Shown: piece by piece, positions 1 through 8,447 of the stretch
How the letters are laid out: each line of letters begins with the position of its first letter
Position numbering within the stretch: position 1 is the stretch's first letter
Source: Moesziomyces globuligerus
Lineage: Eukaryota; Basidiomycota; Ustilaginomycetes; Ustilaginales; Ustilaginaceae
DNA length: 64,000 bases
Direction: 5' to 3'
Assembly (NCBI GenBank): GCA_030849465.1
Contig: JARVLF010000016.1
Span: 186,001 to 250,000, forward strand
Program-made: the position numbers and the translations under genes
Notes under the pieces: model-generated
Database searches by the model: none
What the model was told of the DNA's origin: nothing
What the model saw: only the letters and a program-made list of their open reading frames with translations

Positions 1-3000
1 GGTCTGCAGAACCTCAACGCGCGTCCGGCCATCGTCTCGAACCTGGACGTATTCCGCGGCTTCCCGTCCTACCTCCAGATCAACGTCGACACGACGCTCT
101 TCAACCCGTCGCACATCACCATCGGCACGGGCGACGTGACGTTCGACGTCTACTTCCTCGGTCGCAAGATCGGCACGGCCGTCATCAACGGACTGGTGCT
201 CGTGCCGGGCGTCAACATCGTGCCGACCCAGGTGAGGTACGCGCCGCAGGGTGCCGAGAACACGCGTGCCGGTCAGACGCTGCTCGAGAACTACGTGCAG
301 GGCATCGTCTCGAACACCATCATCCAGGGTACGCGCGACACGACGCCCATCGAGTCGCTCAAGCAGGCGCTCTCGGGCATCCGTCTGAACGCCGACATCC
401 CGCCGCTCAGGCAGCTGCTCATCACCATCGCCAGGCTCACCATCCCGCCCAACATCGCACAGACCGGCATCGCCCAGGCCAACTTCGACCTGCGCAACCC
501 GTTCACCGCGTCGATCAACCTCATCCGCGTCAAGGCCGACGCCTCGTACCAGGGCATCTTCCTCGGCGAGATCAACCAGGACCTGTCGAGCAACCCGATC
601 CGCGCGCCTGGCCACACGACCATCACGTCGCGCTTCCTGCCGTTCGCCTTCGACCTCGACCCCAAGAACCTCATCCGCTTCGTTCAGGCCGCCGCAGCGT
701 CGACCGGCACCGACCTTGGCCCGCTGCCGCCCCTCTTCGCCCAGGTGCTCGGGCAGGCCTCGACGCAGACGACGGTCAGCCCGTATCCGGACTTCAACCC
801 TCCCAACTGCAGGTCCGGCCAGCAGTTCGACGTGCTCGGCGCCGTCCTGCGCACGCTGCAGGGTCTGACCACGAGGCTCGACGTCCAGTCGAGCGTCAGG
901 CTGGACGAGTATGCGACCAACCTCAACTTTGTCCAGCAGCCCGTGCCGACCCAGACGGACCGCACGGCGCTCTACCTGCTCGGCCCCGCAGGTGCGCCCA
1001 TCGTGCAGAACATTGTCAACCAGGCGGTGCTGACCGTCGCGATCGCCAACATCACCAGCGTCACCAACACGGGCTTCGACGTCTCGCTCTCGGGCTCGCT
1101 CACGGGCACGGGTCCCTTTGACGCGCAGATCGAGTTCACCGAGCCGCTCACCGTGACCTGGCAGGGGAGGAACATTGCGCGCTTGACGCTGCCGCCCATC
1201 TGCGCGTTTGCCAACGTCGGTGTGCCCAACCTGGTCACGAGCGGTCGTCTGACGATCACCAACCTCGGCGCGTTTACGGACTTTGCGACGTTCATTCTGG
1301 CCAACCCGGCGTTCCAGTGGACCGTCTCGTCCAACCGGCTGACGGTGCGCGCGCTCGAGATCATCTACAGCAACGTCATCATCTCGAAGAACATCGATTT
1401 CCGCGCGTTCAACGGCCTGCCCGGCGTCACGACGTACGACTTTGACGTCTACGGCGAGACGAGCAACGCGCTGCTCATCCGCACGGGCGCGTCGATCCCC
1501 AACCCGGCCACGCTCGGCATCCAGCTCGACACGGCCAACTTTGAGATCTTCTTCATGGGCACCGACATCGGTCCGGTCAGCTCGCAGAACCTCTTCCTCG
1601 CCGCGCTCGCCACGACCAACACGACGCTGCAGGGTCAGATCACGGCCAAGTCCGGCCGCGACCTGCAGAACACGGGTATCCTCTTCACCAACTTCCTCCA
1701 GGGCAGGACGCAGATCCTCCAGGTGCGCGGTGTCTCGGTCGTCACGCAGGCCAACGGCAACCAGCCGGTCAACTGGCTCAGCGCGGCCTTCCGCACGCTG
1801 ACGCTCAACGTCGCGCTGCCCGGCCGCATCTACCAGATCATCTTCTCCATCACGCTCTCGGATCTGACCGTGTTTGTCAACGAGGATCCGGCCAACTCGT
1901 ACGTGGTGCCGTCGAGCTCCAACTCGACGATCGCGACGTTTGCCAATCCGTTCCGCTTCAGCCTGCAGCCGATCCAGGCGTCGCCGCACATCAACCTCTC
2001 GTACGCCGGCGGCAACACGGCGTACCTCGACCTGCCGCTCTCCAACGTGCAGGCGGGCACCTCGCGCGGTCCGCAGGACTTCCAGGCGCTCCAGCTCATG
2101 TGGCGCAGGCAGAACATCGTCGCGGTCGACCGTCCCAACTTCCAGGCGTTCTTCGCCCAGCTCACCGACACGCCGCGCGGCCAGTTTGACCTCCGCGGCG
2201 GCACCGACGTCGTGGCCAGGACGGTGATCGGCAACATCCCCATCGGCGGCATCCCCTTCAACGTCACCACCACGCTCTCGGGCATCAACAGCTTCAACGG
2301 CGTCGCTACGCTCTCGGACGTCCGCGTCGCCAGCGGCACGCCCGCCTTCCTCTGGGTCCCGCTCAAGGTCGCGCTGACCAACCCTTCGAACCTGACCGTG
2401 TTCACCAAAGAGGTCTTCCTCCCCGTCATCTTTTCGGGCACGTTTGTCGGCCGCGCCGAGATCCCCGAGCTGGGTCTGATCCCGGGCAACAACCTGGTGC
2501 AGTCGTACTTCTACTATGCGCCGGCGAATGCCAACGATTCGACGGCGCAGCAGCTGCTGCAGCTGTACGTGCAGCCGTCGCTGAGCGATGGCACCTCGCG
2601 GCAGTCGGCGCCGCTGCTCATCGATGGCTCGCAGGGTCCGCAGACCAACCTCACGCCCTACGACTCGCTCCGTCCGGCGCTGGCTGGCGTCAAGCTCACG
2701 ACGACGCTCGACGGCATCGCCTCGCGCATCGTCACGCAGATCAACGTCTACCTCACGCCGCAGACGCTGGCGACGGGTCTGGCGAATCTGCTCAACCCGG
2801 CGGTGCTGCCCGTGGTCGAGATCGACATTACGGCGCAGAACCAGCTCGACACCAACCTCTATATTGTCGGGTTGCAGACGTCGGCCAAGATCGCAGGTTC
2901 GAATCCCAAGGATGCCTCGAACCCGGATGCGCGCGTCACCTACACGTTCCCCTCGCCGTTTGGCGTGCCTTCCAAGGGCACGGCCAAGTCGCCGAGGGTG

Positions 3001-3732
3001 CCCAACGTCGTGCTGCCCAAGGGTCTGTTGCTCTCGTTGCCCGTGATTGGCAAGCCGCTGGATATCTACAACAACCTGCCCGTTCGCATCGGTCCGTCGG
3101 CTGGGGACAGCTACCTCGTGCCTGGTCTCAACTACAACGAGCTCAACATCCCCGCGAGCTACTTTATCGATCTGGGTGGATTGCCGATTCCGCTCAACCC
3201 GGTGCAGACGCTGACGGATCTGCTTGGACAGGTGATTGCGGCTGGAGGACAGATTGGCGGTATTGTGGCGCAGCTGCTGGGCAATGCGGCGCAGGGCAAT
3301 GTGATTGGTGGTCTGGATACGGCTACCAAGGGTTTGGTTTGTACGCTCAGTGGTTTGGCCACTGGTTTGACGGGTGGATTGCTCAACAGCGTTCTCACCC
3401 AGGCCAGTTGTCCCAATGCCTCGGCTTCGTCGTCGGGTCTTGCGGCGAGCTCGACATCCGCGCCGGGTATTGCGCCTTTGGCAGCGACGCTGAGCTCGGC
3501 TGCTGCAGGAGGCGCTTCCGTCGTCTCGGGCGCCGTCGACACGCTCACCTCCGCAGGTGGCGGTATCGTCAACGGTGCCACCAGCGCCCTAGGCGGTGTG
3601 CTCGGAGGCGGTTCGGCTACCACCACCACCCCCGCAGCTGCAGCCTCGCCTTCCACCTCCAGCGGAGGCGGTGGCATCTTGGGCGGCCTCATCGGAAGAG
3701 CAGAACCAACAGCTGCCCCCCACCTCCTCTAA
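1..3732 (+). CDS. Large DUF3712-like (LEA-2-type) repeat protein, 5' truncated
   Basis: The frame is open from base 1, so the gene starts upstream of the window; 1243 codons are visible before TAA. The protein is built from repeated beta-rich units. Each has an 'NP.N/T' turn, a 'F.V.F.G..IG' strand and a hydrophobic 'L.PG.N' strand; clear examples lie near residues 20-130, 500-620 and 800-920. This matches the fungal DUF3712 / late-embryogenesis-abundant-2 fold, found in membrane-anchored or extracellular proteins of unknown function. The C-terminal ~170 residues are Gly/Ala/Ser/Thr-rich with a pair of cysteines. Any N-terminal membrane segment lies outside the window. No catalytic motif is visible and I infer no enzymatic activity. 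The in-frame GTG at 136 is not a start. The family call is by fold pattern and is moderately sure; the coding status is very sure. Confidence 0.85.
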   Translation, partial: GLQNLNARPAIVSNLDVFRGFPSYLQINVDTTLFNPSHITIGTGDVTFDVYFLGRKIGTAVINGLVLVPGVNIVPTQVRYAPQGAENTRAGQTLLENYVQGIVSNTIIQGTRDTTPIESLKQALSGIRLNADIPPLRQLLITIARLTIPPNIAQTGIAQANFDLRNPFTASINLIRVKADASYQGIFLGEINQDLSSNPIRAPGHTTITSRFLPFAFDLDPKNLIRFVQAAAASTGTDLGPLPPLFAQVLGQASTQTTVSPYPDFNPPNCRSGQQFDVLGAVLRTLQGLTTRLDVQSSVRLDEYATNLNFVQQPVPTQTDRTALYLLGPAGAPIVQNIVNQAVLTVAIANITSVTNTGFDVSLSGSLTGTGPFDAQIEFTEPLTVTWQGRNIARLTLPPICAFANVGVPNLVTSGRLTITNLGAFTDFATFILANPAFQWTVSSNRLTVRALEIIYSNVIISKNIDFRAFNGLPGVTTYDFDVYGETSNALLIRTGASIPNPATLGIQLDTANFEIFFMGTDIGPVSSQNLFLAALATTNTTLQGQITAKSGRDLQNTGILFTNFLQGRTQILQVRGVSVVTQANGNQPVNWLSAAFRTLTLNVALPGRIYQIIFSITLSDLTVFVNEDPANSYVVPSSSNSTIATFANPFRFSLQPIQASPHINLSYAGGNTAYLDLPLSNVQAGTSRGPQDFQALQLMWRRQNIVAVDRPNFQAFFAQLTDTPRGQFDLRGGTDVVARTVIGNIPIGGIPFNVTTTLSGINSFNGVATLSDVRVASGTPAFLWVPLKVALTNPSNLTVFTKEVFLPVIFSGTFVGRAEIPELGLIPGNNLVQSYFYYAPANANDSTAQQLLQLYVQPSLSDGTSRQSAPLLIDGSQGPQTNLTPYDSLRPALAGVKLTTTLDGIASRIVTQINVYLTPQTLATGLANLLNPAVLPVVEIDITAQNQLDTNLYIVGLQTSAKIAGSNPKDASNPDARVTYTFPSPFGVPSKGTAKSPRVPNVVLPKGLLLSLPVIGKPLDIYNNLPVRIGPSAGDSYLVPGLNYNELNIPASYFIDLGGLPIPLNPVQTLTDLLGQVIAAGGQIGGIVAQLLGNAAQGNVIGGLDTATKGLVCTLSGLATGLTGGLLNSVLTQASCPNASASSSGLAASSTSAPGIAPLAATLSSAAAGGASVVSGAVDTLTSAGGGIVNGATSALGGVLGGGSATTTTPAAAASPSTSSGGGGILGGLIGRAEPTAAPHLL

Positions 3733-4212
3733 GCTCCCGTAAACACACTCTCTTTCTGCTTTCTTTCTCTCTCTCTTTTGCGATCCGGCATGTTAATCTC
3801 CTCACAACACACTCTCTTGTCTCCTGAATGGGCGATCATACCATCATGCCCCCTCATCTCTACCCACTCTCTCTTACACATTCATCCCCTGGCCCTCCGC
3901 GCTCAGTCTTCTCACCCGGTCTCGCCTGGAATACTAGCTTGTGATTCATTCCTCTCGCCGTGCCACGCAGCGGCACAAAGCGTCTCGCTTTCAAATCTGT
4001 GCTTCCGTGTCCGTGTGATTGCAAGCGGCCCCGCACACTGACTCAGCCCAACGTGACTTCAGACCTTCCACTCGCGCACGCAAAAAGGGGCCAAAAATAA
4101 GAGCGAGGTTCATACACTTGCGCGCAGGCAACGTGAGCAACAGGACAGGAGCAGGTGAAAAGGAGCGTGATCATGGCGAGGGCGGGGCAAGTGCACGGAC
4201 GACATGGTTGGT
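3733..4212. other. Convergent 3' intergenic region
   Basis: This region lies between two convergent stop codons. It starts with a CT-rich microsatellite-like stretch (about 3750-3780) that probably belongs to the 3' UTR of the DUF3712-like gene. I see no gene or RNA element in it. Confidence 0.5.
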
Positions 4213-5931
4213 TCAATCGTCTTGCAGCTCGTCGCCCTCGTGCTCGTCGATGGATCCAGACGACTTCTTGACATCGGGTGCCGAAGCGGACGAGCGCGCG
4301 CGTTCGCGAGATTCGGGCGACTCTTTGCCGGCATCGAGAGCAGCCGCTGATCTGGAACCGGCGGTAGAGGCGCTGTTTGGCGGCTTGATCGAAGCTTCGG
4401 CAGGACGCGATGGTGCGTCGTCGTAGTCTGCGGTTCCGGTCTTGGCTTCGAGCTCGCGCACGCGCGCTTCCAGGCCGCGAACGCGACCCTCCCAGAGGAC
4501 ACGCTCCTCACGCACGCGACGCTCGACCGTCTCCTCGAGCACGCGACGGCTCGACTGAAGCGTCTGGAGCAGGGTGTTGGAGCGCTTGATTTGGTCCTCG
4601 AGAGTGGCCTTGAGCGTCCTGCTGTCGTAGAGCGAGTCGTAGAAGTCGGAAAAGAGCGAGAGGAAGTGCGCCTTGGATGCAGGAGGCGAGCGTAGGTGAT
4701 CGGGAAGGCGGGCGGTGGGTGGCGGGTTGAAAGCCTGGCGTCCTCCCACGTGGGCGCGGGCGAACTGGGTGGTGTGGTACGCCGGAGAGGGCAGCGTGGC
4801 GGTCTGGGGCACGTGTCCCGGAGGAAGACGCGAAGAAGGTGGCTGGCGCGCCAGCGGGTTGGCCGTGTGCGGCATCTCGGGCATGCGGCCATCTCGAAGA
4901 CCGAGCATCTCTTCACGCTCGTCGCGTCGGAAAGCCTCTTCAGCCTGACGCGAGCCAGAGACGAGTCGCTGCTGCGTCTGCTGTTGGTGCTGCTGCTGCT
5001 GTTGCTGCTGCTGTTCCGAACGCGCATGCGAGGAGGACTGAGAGAGCTGGGAGGGGAGATTGGGGCGGAGACTGGATTCGCGCGGGGCTTGGTCCTGGGG
5101 CATGGGGTGGTCGCGACTGTCGAAACCAAAGGAGAGCTTCTGTGGTGGTGCGCTCTTGGCGATCCCGCTGGACGATTTGACGAGAGCGGCTGCCTCGAAG
5201 GACGAGGCGTTGCCCGTGTCGATGTGAAGGCGGCTTGCCTTTGCCTGCGCGGCGTCGCCTCTCCTGCGTGCGAGGCCAGGCATGGAGGAGGGGTGGTCGG
5301 GGCCATCGTCGTAGCTGGAGGTGGAGAAGACGGAAGGACGGTGCGCCTCCTGCATGGGAGGCAGGGGCCCGACGCCCGAGGCAGGACTGTGTGCGGACCT
5401 TTCCAAGGGGGAGACGCGTCCGTTGGAGCGACTTGGATAGGGAGGGTTCAGAGGCGAGCGCAGATCGTCTGCGTAGGCGTCGCGCTCGTCGAGGAAGCGG
5501 TGCCCCGAGTTGGGAGCTCCGTCGGCCCTGCGGAAGGGCGGGGAACGGCCACCAGAGCCAGCTTCGTCGCGTCGTCGATCGTCGCGATCAAGAGCATCGC
5601 CGAGACGTCTGCGTTTGAGGGCGCTGACGGAAGGCTCGTCGGCGCGCATGGCTGGGTCCTCGTCGGAGAGTGGTGCGTTGGGTGGCAGCTGAGAGCGTGG
5701 GCTTGCAGCGGGGCGGGCGCCGGGATTTTGGAGGGCGGAGGGAGGCAGCTGCTGTGCGTACCTTGGCTCGTGTTGTGCTTGGCGGGGCGGGCTGAAGCGG
5801 TTGGAAGACTCGTGTGCGGATCGGTAGCGAGCGTCGAGCACTTCCTCCCTGCGAGCTGCTTCTTCTTGCTCGTATCTGCGTTTTCTCTCAATCCACAGGT
5901 CGCGAGAGCGATCGATCGGCTCTTCGTGCAT
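4213..5931 (-). CDS. Hypothetical polyQ and coiled-coil protein
   Basis: This is an intronless 572-codon frame. The frame stays open far upstream, but the part above 5931 is Pro/Ser/Arg-rich, unlike the protein. The ATG at 5929-5931 opens a charged, natural-looking N-terminus (MHEEPIDRSRDLWIERK), so I place the start there. Most of the protein is low-complexity, with Pro, Ser and Arg dominating, plus a glutamine tract encoded around 4977-5015. Near the C-terminus (about residues 410-500) is an ordered segment beginning FLSLFSDFYDSLYDSRTLKA, followed by a Glu/Arg-rich coiled coil. The last residues are acidic. The ordered segment looks like the conserved core of the family, but I do not recognise it. 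A nuclear regulatory or scaffold role is possible, given the polyQ and basic tracts, and is only an inference. Confidence 0.75.
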   Translation of the reverse strand: MHEEPIDRSRDLWIERKRRYEQEEAARREEVLDARYRSAHESSNRFSPPRQAQHEPRYAQQLPPSALQNPGARPAASPRSQLPPNAPLSDEDPAMRADEPSVSALKRRRLGDALDRDDRRRDEAGSGGRSPPFRRADGAPNSGHRFLDERDAYADDLRSPLNPPYPSRSNGRVSPLERSAHSPASGVGPLPPMQEAHRPSVFSTSSYDDGPDHPSSMPGLARRRGDAAQAKASRLHIDTGNASSFEAAALVKSSSGIAKSAPPQKLSFGFDSRDHPMPQDQAPRESSLRPNLPSQLSQSSSHARSEQQQQQQQQHQQQTQQRLVSGSRQAEEAFRRDEREEMLGLRDGRMPEMPHTANPLARQPPSSRLPPGHVPQTATLPSPAYHTTQFARAHVGGRQAFNPPPTARLPDHLRSPPASKAHFLSLFSDFYDSLYDSRTLKATLEDQIKRSNTLLQTLQSSRRVLEETVERRVREERVLWEGRVRGLEARVRELEAKTGTADYDDAPSRPAEASIKPPNSASTAGSRSAAALDAGKESPESRERARSSASAPDVKKSSGSIDEHEGDELQDD

Positions 5932-8447
5932 GCTCCGCGTTGGTGGTGTGAGGAGCTTCCGAGCGAATGGGGGACGAAGCGCGAATAGAAGGCGTGACGC
6001 GACGCGGGGGCCCGATGCGAGCAAGCGACCGGAAGAAGTAGTTGTGGCTGTGTTTGGCCAATGGACGCAAGCACGCAAAGCACGCAAAGCGGATGCGATG
6101 ATGAGGCGCTTGCCGTTGGATGTGGGATGCGAGTTTCCGGTGGGGACGCCTGTTTGAAATGGTATGAAGCGAAAGACGAGGGGCAGGTGGTTGAGGGGAG
6201 GCGAAGAGGCAGCCGTGGATCCAGTCAAGTGGGAAGGGTCGGCGGAGTGAAGGCAGCGAACCAAGAGACCAAGGAGCGAGGGAGCGAGGGAGGGAGGGAT
6301 CGAGAGCTCGAGGGCAACGCGGGGAGGGATAGAGAGCGACGGCGGTGATGAAGCTGCACGATGGCTAAAGGGGCCACCGACCGGGCTGTAGTGCGGCGAG
6401 CGTCGAGCGGCGAGCGGCGGGCGGCGCAGGCGTTTTCCAAGGGCGAGCGGGCGCACGGGGCGAGCCAGCGTGTGTGAGCCGCGACCGACTACTGTGCAGT
6501 GGCGAGACAGAATAATGCATGGGAAGAAAGCGGCGCCGGGCGTCGAGGCGATGAACGTTGAGTTGATCTGGCGCTCCTCTTGCCGCTGCTCTTGCTGCTC
6601 CTGCTCCTTCCGCTGCCAGTGTTGCTGCCAGCGCCGCTGCCGCCACGGCTGATGCTGCTGCTGGGGCAGATGCGGTGTGCAGCCGAAGCCGAGGGGATCT
6701 GCTTTAGGTACATTCAACCCGTACTCCGCCAGGGCAGCGAAGCCCTCGACGCCACGCTCACGCCTCGCCTCGCCTCGCCTCGCCACGCCTGAACCCTCCG
6801 GAGATGCTTGCAGCGTCGCTGCACGCGCTGCTTCCCAACACGGGAAAGCCCTTCCGCCCTTCCGCCCTTGAACCCGCCTGTGTACGGGCGGAGCCATAAA
6901 ATCAAGACCCAAAATTCAACTAGAGCTACTATCGCAGTCACAGACAGACTCGAGACGCCGAAGCGCGAGCAAATCAAGCAAATCCATCCACTTCCAGACG
7001 CCCACACCTCGGCGCGCATGCTTCGGCGGACCCGACTCTAATCCACCGTGGCTGGGCGGTCCAAGCGCCGCTCGATGGAGGCGTATCGCGCTGCATTCGA
7101 CGCTGCGGCCGGGGCTGTGGCGGCGTCGCAGGCTCAACGTTGGAACAGTCCGTAAGAGAAGCGTGAGCAGGGCTCGGTTGCCATGCATGGCCGCCGCGAT
7201 CCATGCGAGCACACATGCGCTCCCATCCGCAGCGCTAACGCCTCGGCTCGTCCGAGAGGCACCAGAGGCATCCCCACCTGCAAAGAAAAAGCGAAAAAAG
7301 GCCTCTCATGTGCCAACGCCGAAAGCAGCCGAATGCAAAAATACCAAGACCGACCCAAGGCGTGGCGCCCGAGGGTTCCACCCTCTTTCGTCTCGCCCTA
7401 ATTTTCTGGTTTCGGAGTTGGGAGCGGAGCAGATGTAGCTCGACGCCGAGAGGGGTGTCTCTGCCTCGTGTCACAGCAGCTCCAGCTCCAGCTTCAGCTT
7501 CAGCTTCATTTGGGCCCGCGCGCGCACACCTCCGCCGAGCGGTCGGTCCATGCCATGATCTGCCGGCGACGGACGCGCGCCGATCGACTCCAAAAGCATG
7601 GCCATTGTACTCGCTTTTCACTTGCGCAACTTCAATTTGGCTTGACATCCGCCCGGCTCACTCAAGCTTTCATCGATCGCCGCCGTGACAGACCTCCTGT
7701 CGAAAGCTGCGCCGATCCGCCAGCGCGCAATTTTCCAGCCACTGCGTTTGGCGTAAGCTCATGGACGCGACCAAGCTCCTGAATGCTAGGCGAATGCGCG
7801 GCGCCACCGTCGAGGGCAAGGCAACGCAAGGGGGGGCTTCTCTTCAGCCAGCTGCGTCGAACGTCGGCTAGCCGAGCCACGCCTCTTTCTATCGCCGCGT
7901 ACCCCTCGGCGGCGTGCCTCAGATCTCACTCGCCCTCAGACGTCTGCTCGAGCCCCGAGGCTTCGGCTCGGTGCGCTCGCCGATCCAAGCCCGCAACCCG
8001 CGTCCACAAACTTGTTCCCAACACTCCGCCTCCCATGCACAAGTGCTTGGGCCTCAAAACGCCACGAGACAGCCACCTTGTTGCGGTGCAGAGTGCAGAG
8101 CAGTGCAGTGCGGTGCAGAGCGTTGCTCTGCGTCTGCACCGCCGTCGTCGGATCGTCGGCATTTCGGCCGGCGTGGTTCCAGATTCGAGACCTGAGACCA
8201 GACAGGGGTCCAGCTCCGCTTGCCGATTTATCGGTCCACGCCTGACGTGACGCGCTCTGTTGCCTCTCGCATCTGAGACACTTTGCTAAAGTTGACCGCA
8301 GCACCGCCAGATGCGACACGCACATCGCTCCCCACAGTCAGTCTCTCACTCTATCTTCAAACGATCCAGACGCCGGCGCGGACTTCTCATGGCCACACTC
8401 CAAGCGTGGTCCGGAAGTAGGTGTCGATTCACTGGCGCAGGTCTACA
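5932..8447. other. Long gene-free region upstream of the coiled-coil gene
   Basis: This 2.5-kb stretch lies between the 5' end of the coiled-coil gene and the 3' end of the Crh-type gene. It holds CTCGC/GCTGC-rich low-complexity DNA (for example 6580-6660 and 6760-6785), a short CAGCTC/CAGCTT hexamer run near 7475-7506 and GTGCAGA-type imperfect repeats near 8090-8125. No frame has the codon bias of its neighbours. It probably carries the promoter and long 5' UTR of the coiled-coil gene. I see no other gene. Confidence 0.45.

Noticed and set aside
4696..5988. 430-codon plus-strand frame over the polyQ/coiled-coil gene
   Set aside because: Shadow frame. The minus-strand product has a natural start, a coiled coil and an ordered core; the plus-strand product does not.
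5932..6912. N-terminal extension of the polyQ/coiled-coil protein
   Set aside because: The frame is open but encodes Pro/Ser/Arg/Leu low-complexity residues typical of CT-rich leader DNA; the ATG at 5931 gives a better start.
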